Source: CAWEYO01 sp963813315 (lineage in GTDB: Bacteria; Pseudomonadota; Alphaproteobacteria; Rhizobiales; Rhizobiaceae). From it: DNA of 64,000 bases. The position numbers were made by a program, and so were the translations under genes. The stretch spans positions 93,601 through 157,600 of the forward strand of contig CAWEYO010000019.1 in NCBI GenBank assembly GCA_963813315.1, read 5' to 3'. The notes beneath the pieces were generated by a model. The model saw only the letters and a list, made by a program, of their open reading frames with translations. It did not search any database and was not told where the DNA came from. Below, piece by piece: positions 27,775-36,218 of this stretch. Positions within the stretch are counted from its first letter, which is position 1; each line of letters opens with the position of its first letter.

Positions 27775-27800
27775 CTGTTAAATCGGTCTGTTAAATCGGT
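27775..27800. repeat. Perfect 13-bp tandem repeat upstream of eda
   Basis: CTGTTAAATCGGT occurs twice head to tail (27775-27787 and 27788-27800), 30 bases before the eda start. Two contiguous identical half-sites so near the start could be an operator or a promoter-proximal duplication. Confidence 0.6.
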
Positions 27801-27830
27801 TGAAATCTCCTAGCTGCACGGGGTCCCGCC

Positions 27831-28469
27831 ATGTCGAAAAAGACCGAAAAGCTCCTGTCGCTGCTCGGCGGCCAGCCTGTGATCCCCGTGCTCAGGATCG
27901 AACGCGCAGCCGATTGCGTTCCGCTGGCGCGAGCTTTGGCGCGAGGCGGCCTGAAGATGATAGAGATCACACTACGAACACCTGAAGCACTGGAGGCGAT
28001 CCGGCGTGCAGCGAACGAGGTCGAGGAAGCGGTCGTCGGCGCGGGCACGATTCTTTCAGCCGCTCAGTTCCAAGAGGCCGCGAAGGCCGGATCACGCTTC
28101 ATCGTCAGCCCGGGCATCACCCGCGAAGTCCTTGCGGCCGGCCGCGACAGCGACGTGCCCCTTCTGCCGGGCGCGATCACGCCAAGCGAGATCATGACTG
28201 CCCAGGAGGCGGGCCTCGATTTCCTGAAGTTCTTTCCGGCGGAACAGGCCGGCGGCGCCGCGTTCCTGAAGTCGCTTGCCTCGCCGTTCGCCGGCATCCG
28301 CTTTTGCCCTACAGGCGGCATCGGCATCGGAAACGTCAGGGACTACCTTGACCTGCCCAACGTGATTTGCGTCGGCGGATCGTGGGTGGCGCCAGACGAT
28401 CTCGTCAAGGCTGGCAAGTGGGACGAGATAGAGACGCTTGCCCGGCAGGCCTCGCAGATTGGCCGCTGA
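27831..28469 (+). CDS. eda: KDPG/KHG aldolase (2-dehydro-3-deoxy-6-phosphogluconate aldolase)
   Basis: A 212-residue class I aldolase. Catalytic residues lie in PVLRIER and VVGAGTIL (Glu/Arg region), and the Schiff-base lysine lies in LDFLKFFPAE. It splits KDPG to pyruvate and glyceraldehyde 3-phosphate in the Entner-Doudoroff pathway. It is not beside edd or zwf here. Confidence 0.95.
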   Translation: MSKKTEKLLSLLGGQPVIPVLRIERAADCVPLARALARGGLKMIEITLRTPEALEAIRRAANEVEEAVVGAGTILSAAQFQEAAKAGSRFIVSPGITREVLAAGRDSDVPLLPGAITPSEIMTAQEAGLDFLKFFPAEQAGGAAFLKSLASPFAGIRFCPTGGIGIGNVRDYLDLPNVICVGGSWVAPDDLVKAGKWDEIETLARQASQIGR

Positions 28470-28480
28470 GGAATGACGAC

Positions 28481-28515
28481 ATATTTCCGGGAGTTGACCG
28501 GCACTCCGGAAATAT
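28481..28515 (+). terminator. Hairpin after eda
   Basis: ATATTTCCGG-GAGT pairs with ACTC-CGGAAATAT across an 8-base loop. It lies 12 bases after the eda stop and is followed by a short T-run (CCCTTTGG). It may act as a terminator or mRNA stabiliser; the U-tract is weak. Confidence 0.5.
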
Positions 28516-28701
28516 CCCTTTGGTTGGGACTGTCTTGATCCTGGAAATTGGCCGGCCCCATTGCCAGCCGACTAGCTTGCCCCACCCTCCTAGCCGACTG
28601 CGGCCGCTATACCAGCACCGTTGAGGCCTCGCCCGTCACACCCGTGGCCTTTGGTCATGTCTCGTCATCGCCACCCGTTTCCGGTCTGGCGGCTCTTCGC
28701 C

Positions 28702-30552
28702 CTAATTGACGTCGAACCGCGCAACCGAAAGAAACGTGACGGCCTTGCCCGAGAAGCGCTTAGCGTCGGCAACCTGTGGCGCTTGGCTGAAGCCGGTCGT
28801 ATAGACCTCACGCGGCGCGGTCCGCACTATGTTGTAGGCGAAGGCAGGCGCTGTCGTTGCCTGGGTGTTGAGGGCGACCAGGTCGGTACGCAATGCCCAC
28901 CTCGCGGCCTGAGGCTGAGCAGCCATGACAACCGGCCTTGGGTCCGGCTTGCTGTCCCCGGCGCCGGGCCGCGCTGACTTCGCCGTCGTCTTGACACCCG
29001 AAGCGATGGCGGCTGTGGGGTCGGGGTCGGATCCGGGCTTCCTTCCAGCCAATACGGACCGGGGCGATGCCACGGAGGCAAGGCGTCCGCCTTTGATGGC
29101 TGCTTGTTGCGGTACACCGACCGCATCCGAAGGCGCAATACCGAAAGGATCGTCATTCCCCAAGGTGCCCGACGTGTCGGCCGGGGCGTAGGCAGCCAAC
29201 TCGACTTCCGGCGGTGGAGCGTAGCTCGGCCGCGATTCGGGCAAGGCGGCCACGACCAGCCCCGCATCGTCTGCATCAGGCCGCGCAAGGGGCATCGGAA
29301 TGCTGGCTGTCGCGTCGCTAGCAACCGTTCCGGCCATGGCAAGAAGGGTGGCGCCCTCATCCTCATCCGAAACGGCCTCGGAGGGCGGCGTGTAGTTCGG
29401 ACGGTGGGTCGGCAGTGGAATGCCAAGCGCGACTTGCGCCGTCTTTTCAGCGGGCATTCCGAGAACAACCTGGAAGGGAACGTTTTCATGCGTTTGGGCT
29501 GCGGCGAGCTGCGGACGCGGCGCTTGATCCGGCATCGGTGCCCCACGTCCCGGCAGTGCAGCGACAATGGTCTGCTGCGTCTTCGCCACGGGCTCCCGGA
29601 CCGCCTCGGCCGGACGCGTGTCAGCGGGTCTGGCCTGTGCGGGTGGCACTATAAGGATACCGGACGCCGCCGGCTTCGCAGGCTTCTGCTCAGCCGACCT
29701 GACACTGACCGCAGGCGGCGCAGCGGCTGCGGCCACGACCGTGCCGCCAGCGCTGTCTTCTTCCTCGTCCGCGCCGCCGCCAAAGAAGACGGCCAGCAGA
29801 CCACGGCTCTTGCCGCCGCCGCTTGCGGCTGCGCTGGCGATGGCCAGGTTGCCGCTGCCCCTGCGGGATTTGTAGGAAGCGACCGCCTGCTCAAATCCGG
29901 GCAACGGCTTGCCGTCGCTGGGCACATGCAGCGTTTTTCCGCTCGGGAACACCGCGACCAGTTCCTGGCGGCTCATGCGCGGCCAGTGGCGCACATTGCC
30001 GACATCCATGTGCACGAACGGGGAGCCCGAACGCGGATAGTAGCCGACGCCGCCGCCCTGCATCCTGAGACCGATGTTGCGCAGCGTCTTCAGCGGCACG
30101 CCCGGTATGTAGAAATCCATCGCCTTGCCCAGCATGTGCTGGCTTTTCCTGGCGACGCCTTTCGAGCGGCTGCGCAGCATCGAGTTGGTGGCCGGCGAGC
30201 GATAGCCGCAGACTACCTGGATGTAGGCGCGCGCCCCCGAAGTGCGATAGGCTTCCCAAACGAGATCGAGCAGGCGCGGATCCATCCTCGTCGGCTCGTT
30301 GCGTCGCCAGTCCCGCAAGAGGCGGTTGATTCTCTGGATGCCGGCCGGATCGTAACGGCCGTTGCGCTTGTAAATGATCTCGGCCTGTTCGCCCGTGTGA
30401 ACCTGATGGAGCTTAAGACTGCGCGTCTCGGCGCCGGCGCCTGAAAGAGCCAGAGCCAGAAATCCGGACACCAACATCAGAGACGCCAACCATCTGTACC
30501 AGACGGAAGTGTTCAGATGCCGTCCGCGATTGAGTCGCACGATCTGTATCAA
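28702..30552 (-). CDS. DUF882 (peptidase M15-like) protein with long disordered C-terminus
   Basis: A 616-residue protein. An N-terminal signal/anchor segment covers about residues 15-42. The DUF882/M15 domain at about 45-215 has HTGE, YRSPATN and the metal-site motifs SQHMLGKAMDFYIPG and HMDVGN, as in YcbK-type D-Ala carboxypeptidase relatives. The remaining 390 residues are Pro/Ala-rich and apparently disordered, with repeated short motifs of the LPTHRPNYTPPSE and LPESRPSYAPPPE kind. Periplasmic cell-wall role likely. Confidence 0.86.
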   Translation of the reverse strand: MIQIVRLNRGRHLNTSVWYRWLASLMLVSGFLALALSGAGAETRSLKLHQVHTGEQAEIIYKRNGRYDPAGIQRINRLLRDWRRNEPTRMDPRLLDLVWEAYRTSGARAYIQVVCGYRSPATNSMLRSRSKGVARKSQHMLGKAMDFYIPGVPLKTLRNIGLRMQGGGVGYYPRSGSPFVHMDVGNVRHWPRMSRQELVAVFPSGKTLHVPSDGKPLPGFEQAVASYKSRRGSGNLAIASAAASGGGKSRGLLAVFFGGGADEEEDSAGGTVVAAAAAPPAVSVRSAEQKPAKPAASGILIVPPAQARPADTRPAEAVREPVAKTQQTIVAALPGRGAPMPDQAPRPQLAAAQTHENVPFQVVLGMPAEKTAQVALGIPLPTHRPNYTPPSEAVSDEDEGATLLAMAGTVASDATASIPMPLARPDADDAGLVVAALPESRPSYAPPPEVELAAYAPADTSGTLGNDDPFGIAPSDAVGVPQQAAIKGGRLASVASPRSVLAGRKPGSDPDPTAAIASGVKTTAKSARPGAGDSKPDPRPVVMAAQPQAARWALRTDLVALNTQATTAPAFAYNIVRTAPREVYTTGFSQAPQVADAKRFSGKAVTFLSVARFDVN

Positions 30553-30727
30553 ATCAAAAGGCCTTGCAGGCTGCCATTTTGTCCCCGGATTTGAATTCGG
30601 GACGGATGAAATTCCGCCCGAATATCGTCCCTAATGGTTAATCACTGCTTATTGTCGCCGAATTGCGGTCACACCATGGCGAGAGTTGGCCAAAAACGCC
30701 AGTCTTCAATCAAGGTAAATTACGGGC

Positions 30728-31063
30728 TTAAATAGGAAATTGTGGATTTCGGTGGAAGATGGGGCTTTCGCCGCGACCGGCTCGCGGATCGATCCCGTAG
30801 TCCTTTAACTTGCGGTAAAGCGTAGAGCGCCCGATACCAAGGCGGCGGGCGACTTCGCTCATTTGGCCCTGATAATGATCTATCGCCAGCCGGATCAATT
30901 CCTGCTCGAGTTCCGACAGCGGACGGACATCGCCGCGCTCGTCCAGCACGCGCAAAAGACCGAAATGGGTGTTCCTGACATGTTCGGCATTAGAAGCGGG
31001 CATGGAAATCCGAAAGGTTGCGGTCGGCTCGTGTGGTGGATTTGAAGTTCCTGTCATCTCCAT
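30728..31063 (-). CDS. Fis-type helix-turn-helix regulator
   Basis: 111 residues from the ATG at 31063 (or 109 from 31057). The C-terminal Fis domain reads EQELIRLAIDHYQGQMSEVA and then RRLGIGRSTLYRKLKDYGI, like the DNA-binding end of NtrC-class activators, but with no AAA domain. Both candidate ATGs lie in the loop of a 23-bp hairpin (31031-31102). It is convergent to the DUF882 gene and divergent from pepF. Confidence 0.8.
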   Translation of the reverse strand: MEMTGTSNPPHEPTATFRISMPASNAEHVRNTHFGLLRVLDERGDVRPLSELEQELIRLAIDHYQGQMSEVARRLGIGRSTLYRKLKDYGIDPRAGRGESPIFHRNPQFPI

Positions 31064-31102
31064 GGCATCCGCGTTCAGGAACTTCAAATCCGAAAACCAC
31101 AC
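31031..31102 (-). promoter_or_regulatory. Long inverted repeat enclosing the start codon of the Fis-type gene
   Basis: Left arm GGATTTGAAGTTCCTG (31038-31053) pairs perfectly with CAGGAACTTCAAATCC (31076-31091). GTGTGGT (31031-31037) pairs with ACCACAC (31096-31102) across a 4-base bulge. In the mRNA the loop carries the candidate start codons and a GGAG, so the structure could gate translation; in DNA it could be an operator. Confidence 0.75.
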
Positions 31103-31309
31103 GAGATTCAATAAGCTGCTAGTGTGTCCTTGAATCCGAAATTCGATCCGAACCTCGCTCCAAGCCAATGCGAATTTCGGCTTCGCCACACCAGAGTCGG
31201 CTGGATCAACTTGGCACGGGGCTCTAAATAAGGCTTCAAGAAAGCCGGTGAACGAAGTCTTTCGCCGCCTCCGAAATTTCGGCCAACAACATCGGGAAAG
31301 CGAATACGG

Positions 31310-33169
31310 ATGTCCGCAGATTCGAATCGGCTATCGGACCAGACCATTGCGCCCACGGCCAAGGGGTCGGCCGCCCATGCCGCAAACCCTGCGTTGGGCG
31401 ATCTGCCCGAGTGGGACCTCACCGACCTTTACTCCGGCATGGCCGCCCCGGAGTTGACGCGCGATATCGGGAAGGCGGCCGCGGACGCTGTTGCCTTCGA
31501 GGCCGAGTGGAAAGGGCGGCTGGCCGCCGAAGCCGCAAATCCGGGCAACGGCAATCTCGGCAGGGCAATATCCGCCTACGAGGCGCTTGAAGAGCTCATC
31601 GGCCGCATCCTCTCCTATTCCGGGCTGATCTATGCCGGCGACACGTCGGACCCCCAGCGCGCCAAGCTGTACGGGGATATCCAGGAGAAGATGACAGACG
31701 CCACTTCGCACCTGCTCTTCTTCGCGCTGGAACTCAATCTGGTCGACGATGCCTTGATACTTGCCGCTCTCGACGCCGATTCCGGATTCGGCCACTACCG
31801 CCCCTGGGTGTTGGACTTGCGCAAGGACAAGCCGTACCAGCTCGAAGACCGGGTCGAACAGTTGTTCCACGAAAAGTCGATCACAAGCCGCGGCGCCTGG
31901 AACCGCCTGTTCGACGAGACGATGACCGACCTCCGGTTCACGATTGACGGCGAGGAACTGACGCTCGAGCCGGCGTTGAACCGCTTGCAGGATGCGGACC
32001 CGGAGGTCCGGCGCAAGGCGGCCGAATCGCTTGCCGCTACGTTCAGCGGCAATTTGCGCGTCTTTACGCTGATCACCAACACGCTGGCCAAGGACAAGGA
32101 GATTTCCGACCGCTGGCGTGGCTTCGCCGACATCGCCGATTCGCGGCATCTGGCGAATCGCGTCGAGCGGAAGGTTGTCGATGCCCTGGCGAGCGCCGTC
32201 CGCGACGCCTATCCGCGACTGTCGCATCGTTACTACGCGATGAAGGCGAAATGGCTCGGGATGGACCAGATGAGCCATTGGGACCGCAACGCGCCGCTGC
32301 CGGAAACGCCTCAGGCGACGATTGGCTGGGAGGAGGCAAGGAACACGGTGCTTTCCGCCTATCACCGCTTTTCGCCCGACATGGCGGCAATCGCGCGGTC
32401 GTTTTTCGACCGCAAGTGGATCGACGCGCCAGTGCGGCCCGGCAAGGCGCCGGGCGCCTTCGCCCATCCCACCGTTCCGTCAGTCCACCCTTACGTTCTC
32501 ATGAACTACATGGGCAAGCCACGCGACGTGATGACCCTTGCACACGAGCTTGGCCACGGAGTCCACCAGGTGCTGGCCGGCGCGCAAGGCGCCCTCATGG
32601 CTCCAACGCCGCTGACACTCGCCGAAACGGCATCGGTCTTCGGTGAGATGCTGACTTTTCGGTCGCTGCTTGAAAAGACAATGGATCGCCGGGAACGCAA
32701 GGCAATGCTCGCACAGAAGGTCGAGGATATGATCAACACCGTCGTGCGCCAGATCGCCTTCTACGAATTCGAGCGAAAGGTGCATGCCGAGCGTCGAAAC
32801 GGGGAACTTACTTCCGACCGGCTTGGCCAGTTCTGGCTCGAGGTGCAGGCCGAGAGCCTCGGACCGGCGATCAGGCTGCGTGAAGGCTATGAAACCTTCT
32901 GGACCTACATCCCGCACTTCGTTCACTCGCCTTTCTACGTCTATGCCTATGCCTTTGGAGATTGCCTGGTGAACTCGCTCTATGCTGTTTACCAGAATGC
33001 CGAACGGGGCTTTCAAGAGAAGTATTTCGAGATGTTGAAGGCGGGCGGAACCAAGCATCACACGGAACTCCTCTCGCCATTCGGGCTTGACGCATCGGAC
33101 CCGACTTTCTGGCAGACAGGGCTCGGCGTGATCAGCGGTCTGATCGACGAGTTGGAAGCACTGGACTGA
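31310..33169 (+). CDS. pepF: Oligoendopeptidase F, M3 family
   Basis: A 619-residue metalloprotease. The zinc site HELGH is at residues 412-416 (within LAHELGHGVHQ), with a third ligand Glu about 25 residues on (ETASVFGEML). It is cytoplasmic, cleaving oligopeptides of about 7-17 residues. The N-terminus up to residue 30 is variable; the first in-frame ATG is used. Confidence 0.94.
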   Translation: MSADSNRLSDQTIAPTAKGSAAHAANPALGDLPEWDLTDLYSGMAAPELTRDIGKAAADAVAFEAEWKGRLAAEAANPGNGNLGRAISAYEALEELIGRILSYSGLIYAGDTSDPQRAKLYGDIQEKMTDATSHLLFFALELNLVDDALILAALDADSGFGHYRPWVLDLRKDKPYQLEDRVEQLFHEKSITSRGAWNRLFDETMTDLRFTIDGEELTLEPALNRLQDADPEVRRKAAESLAATFSGNLRVFTLITNTLAKDKEISDRWRGFADIADSRHLANRVERKVVDALASAVRDAYPRLSHRYYAMKAKWLGMDQMSHWDRNAPLPETPQATIGWEEARNTVLSAYHRFSPDMAAIARSFFDRKWIDAPVRPGKAPGAFAHPTVPSVHPYVLMNYMGKPRDVMTLAHELGHGVHQVLAGAQGALMAPTPLTLAETASVFGEMLTFRSLLEKTMDRRERKAMLAQKVEDMINTVVRQIAFYEFERKVHAERRNGELTSDRLGQFWLEVQAESLGPAIRLREGYETFWTYIPHFVHSPFYVYAYAFGDCLVNSLYAVYQNAERGFQEKYFEMLKAGGTKHHTELLSPFGLDASDPTFWQTGLGVISGLIDELEALD

Positions 33170-33282
33170 CGACGGAAACTGCCGCGTTTGTGAATTCCGA
33201 ATAAACCAACCGGCTTTAGTCGCAAGGCTCGGAACTTGCGTTGAGAAGCAGTCCGCCAGCATCAGAGGAACTGCAGTCATAG

Positions 33283-33322
33283 TAGGTTGTCACTTGACAA
33301 CCTATGGACCAAACCGCATATT
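33283..33322 (+). promoter_or_regulatory. Promoter with palindromic operator of the toxin-antitoxin-like module
   Basis: TAGGTTGTCA (33283-33292) and TGACAACCTA (33295-33304) are a perfect 10-bp inverted repeat with a 2-bp spacer. A perfect -35 TTGACA (33294-33299) lies inside it, and CATATT at 33317-33322 is 17 bases further. The first gene starts 12 bases on. An autorepressor bound here would cover the -35 box. Confidence 0.78.
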
Positions 33323-33333
33323 GAGGGTAATGG

Positions 33334-33609
33334 ATGGCGCGGAAATCGCATCCTAAAAGGGAAATAGAGGACGCGCTCAAGCATGGTGAAGCGCATGGCT
33401 GGCGTGTCGAGGTGGGCGGCAGTCACGCTTGGGGTAAGCTGTATTGCCCATACAATGACGACCAATGTCGATGCGGCGAATTCTGCATAACCAGCGTTTG
33501 GAGCACGCCTAAGAACGCTGGAAATGAGGCAAAAAAGCTGCGGCGGGTTGTCGACAATTGCACGGCCCGCAAAGCGGAAATCGGGAGGGCGGCAATAGCC
33601 CAGGAATGA
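33334..33609 (+). CDS. Small HicA-like protein, putative toxin of a two-gene module
   Basis: 91 residues. A short N-terminal helix (REIEDALKHGEAHGW) leads into VEVGGSHAWGKLYCP, where the G-S-H pattern resembles the catalytic His region of HicA mRNA interferases. Cys38, Cys45, Cys47 and Cys51 could bind a metal. Base composition is less GC-rich than the neighbours. Its stop overlaps the next start (ATGA), and a palindromic operator controls both. Function is inferred from layout; no family name is certain. Confidence 0.7.
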   Translation: MARKSHPKREIEDALKHGEAHGWRVEVGGSHAWGKLYCPYNDDQCRCGEFCITSVWSTPKNAGNEAKKLRRVVDNCTARKAEIGRAAIAQE

Positions 33610-34139
33610 ATATCATGATGGAATACACCTTCGCGCTCAAATACCGTCTCTCGGAGGACGACCGAGATGTCGACGCGCTGGTGGAACGGCTCGGCGAAGC
33701 CGGATGCACGGACGCCCTCGTCGGCATCGGGATTGTCGGTCGGCTTGCGCTCGAATTCACCCGGGAAGCTGGTAGCGCACAAGAAGCAGTTCGCAGCGCG
33801 CTCGCAGACGTGAAGGCTGCAATCCCCTCCGCAATGCTCGTCGAGGCCTCCCCCGACTTGGTCGGATTGACGGACGTGGCCGAGATCATGGGCGTAACCC
33901 GGCAGGGCATTCGCAAGCTGATGTTAGCCAATAGCGACTTTCCGCTACCGGTGCATGAAGGCAGCGCGTCGCTTTGGCACCTGGCCGATGTCCTGGCCTG
34001 GTTGGACGGTCGAAGAGGCTATGAGCATGACCAAACCCTGCGCGAAACGGCAACTGCAACGCTAGAGGTCAATATGGCAAAGGAGGCGAGACGCTACGCG
34101 TCCCAAGCCATGCACGAGTTAGAGCGTTTGTTCGCCTAA
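33606..34139 (+). CDS. DNA-binding protein, putative antitoxin/autorepressor of the module
   Basis: 177 residues. The N-terminal 75 residues form a possible partner-binding domain (MMEYTFALKYRL). A MerR/AlpA-like winged helix at about 87-136 has VGLTDVAEIMGVTRQGIRKL, and a helical C-terminus follows. It is translationally coupled to the upstream small gene. ATGs at 33615 and 33618 are alternative starts. It is the likely binder of the 33283-33304 palindrome. Confidence 0.75.
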   Translation: MNIMMEYTFALKYRLSEDDRDVDALVERLGEAGCTDALVGIGIVGRLALEFTREAGSAQEAVRSALADVKAAIPSAMLVEASPDLVGLTDVAEIMGVTRQGIRKLMLANSDFPLPVHEGSASLWHLADVLAWLDGRRGYEHDQTLRETATATLEVNMAKEARRYASQAMHELERLFA

Positions 34140-34301
34140 TCTGCGGCCTTCGGAGCCTTCCGTTTTCATTCCTGCTCGTCCCCTTTCGATAAGAGACAAG
34201 GACAAATCAGCATCACGTGGAAATCTGGCGGTCTTTCTATCTACTGCCGCCGATATCCGGGCCTTGTTCTAAATCATGCGGAATATTCGTTTCGGAAATT
34301 G

Positions 34302-35456
34302 ATGGTCACCATATCCACCCCGTTCGTCCTCTTCCGCGACGACCCTGGCAGGCTCGAACGGCTGTTCGCCGACCCGGCGGAGATTCTGGCGCCGACAACG
34401 CCGGCGGCTTTTTTCGCGGCGCTGGAGACGGCTGAAGCGGCGCGCCGTTCCGGAAAGTGGCTTGCCGGATATTTCTCCTACGAGGCCGGCTATCTGCTGG
34501 AGCCGAAGCTGCGGCCTCTGCTGCCGGAAAATCGCCGGGCGCCGCTGGCCTGTCTGGGTGTCTTCGACCACCCGGCTGATCGGCAAACGCCGCCATTTCG
34601 GGCAGCGCTTAGCAACGGCCCGATATTCGAGCCCCGCGCTGCGTGGTCGTTCGAGGACTACGAGAAGCGCTTCCATCGGGTGCACCGCCATCTGCGGGCA
34701 GGCGACTGCTACCAGGCAAATCTCACATTCCCGGTAAACGCCAACTGGTCCGGCGAGCCGCTGGCCGCATTCGATGCACTCACGGCGCGCCAACCGGTGA
34801 AATACGGTGCGCTGGTGTCGCTCGGCGATCCGGTTGTTCTGTCGCGCTCGCCCGAACTCTTCTTCGAGATCGATGGCGACGGCTGGATCGAGACCCATCC
34901 CATGAAAGGCACGGCGCCACGCGGGAAGACGCCCGGCGAGGACCGGCAGCTGAAGGAGTTCCTTCAGAACGATCCGAAGAACCAGGCCGAAAATCGAATG
35001 ATCGTCGATTTGCTGCGCAACGACATTTCGCTGATTTCCGAAGTCGGCACGTTGGACGTGCCGGAACTCTTCAGGATCGAATCCTATCCGACGGTGCATC
35101 AAATGGTCAGTCGCGTGCGCGCCAAATTGCTGCCTGACCTGACGATCGCACGCGTCTTCTCGGCTCTGTTTCCGTGCGGCTCGATCACCGGCGCGCCAAA
35201 GATTCGCGCAATGGAAATCCTGCGCGAACTGGAAACGGCTTCGCGCGGTGTCTACTGCGGCTCGATCGGGTGGATCGCGCCCGATGGGACGATGCGCTTC
35301 AACGTCGCCATCCGCACGATCGCTCTCTATGAAAACGGCGAGGCGGTCTACAATGTCGGTGGCGGGATCGTATTCGATTCCTCCGCCGAAGAGGAATATG
35401 CCGAATGCCTGCTGAAAGCCCGTTTCGCGACCGAAACGGTCCCGGTTTCGAACTGA
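34302..35456 (+). CDS. pabB: Aminodeoxychorismate synthase component I
   Basis: A 384-residue chorismate-binding enzyme lacking the long N-terminal extension of anthranilate synthases. Conserved motifs are GDCYQANLTFP, THPMKGTAPRG, DLLRNDISLISE and GSITGAPKIRAMEIL, all in the chorismate-binding domain. With a glutaminase elsewhere it makes 4-amino-4-deoxychorismate for folate. Start: ATG at 34302; a TTG immediately before is ignored. It overlaps the aminotransferase class IV gene by 52 bases. Confidence 0.92.
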   Translation: MVTISTPFVLFRDDPGRLERLFADPAEILAPTTPAAFFAALETAEAARRSGKWLAGYFSYEAGYLLEPKLRPLLPENRRAPLACLGVFDHPADRQTPPFRAALSNGPIFEPRAAWSFEDYEKRFHRVHRHLRAGDCYQANLTFPVNANWSGEPLAAFDALTARQPVKYGALVSLGDPVVLSRSPELFFEIDGDGWIETHPMKGTAPRGKTPGEDRQLKEFLQNDPKNQAENRMIVDLLRNDISLISEVGTLDVPELFRIESYPTVHQMVSRVRAKLLPDLTIARVFSALFPCGSITGAPKIRAMEILRELETASRGVYCGSIGWIAPDGTMRFNVAIRTIALYENGEAVYNVGGGIVFDSSAEEEYAECLLKARFATETVPVSN

Positions 35457-36070
35457 TCGAAACGTTTCGCTGGGAGCCGGGCGCCGGGTTTGTCCGGCTC
35501 GACCGCCATATTGCAAGACTTGCCGAATCCGCGCTGCAACTGGGCTTCCGCTTTTCCGCGGAAGCCGTCGATCACAAGCTTCGTGCTTTCGCAGCCGGAA
35601 ACGCGCCGCTGCGGGTGCGGCTGACACTTGCGCCCAAGGGCGAGGTGGCTGTCACGACCCAGCCATTCGTTCCGCTGTCGACGGGAGACTTCTGGAAACT
35701 GGCCATCGCCAGCACCCGGCTCGATGCCGCGAACCCGCTTATCCGCCACAAGACCACGCTGCGAACAGTCTACGAGGCCGCTCGCGCTGAGTATTCGCAA
35801 AGCGAAGCGGACGAGGTTCTGCTGCTCAATGCGGAAGGTCGGGTTTGCGAAGGCACGATTACCAACATCTTCATCGAAGACGGTAGTGGCCGGTTCCTGA
35901 CCCCGCCGCTCTCATGCGGCCTGCTGCCCGGAATTCTGCGTGCGGAGCTTATCGAGGAAGGTCGCGCGATCGAGGCCGAAATGTTAGCCGGCGATGTTCT
36001 TGCCGCCGATGCAGTCTATCTGGGCAATTCGCTGCGCGGACTCATCCGTGCGGAACTGGCTTTTCGATAG
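35405..36070 (+). CDS. Aminotransferase class IV, 4-amino-4-deoxychorismate lyase-like
   Basis: A 221-residue PLP enzyme of fold type IV. The PLP lysine region is IRHKTTLRTVYEAAR, and CEGTITNIFIE is the conserved ExxxxNxF block. Being coupled to pabB, it most likely acts as the lyase (PabC) that makes p-aminobenzoate. It is shorter than typical PabC (about 270). Confidence 0.87.
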   Translation: MPAESPFRDRNGPGFELIETFRWEPGAGFVRLDRHIARLAESALQLGFRFSAEAVDHKLRAFAAGNAPLRVRLTLAPKGEVAVTTQPFVPLSTGDFWKLAIASTRLDAANPLIRHKTTLRTVYEAARAEYSQSEADEVLLLNAEGRVCEGTITNIFIEDGSGRFLTPPLSCGLLPGILRAELIEEGRAIEAEMLAGDVLAADAVYLGNSLRGLIRAELAFR

Positions 36071-36218
36071 ATACCGCATTTGCTTTTGACGCCGAAGGGA
36101 GAGGCTAGCCAATGCGATGAGTAAATCGCCGGGTAGCTTGAATTGTCGCGCTCGTTATGGTTTGCAACAAAAGGGGTTGCGGGGGCATCTGGCCGCAAGA
36201 AAATGGGAGCTTTCCGAT

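Noticed and set aside
29104..30444. 446-codon plus-strand frame over the DUF882 gene
   Set aside because: Antisense shadow; Arg/Gly-rich with no family motifs.
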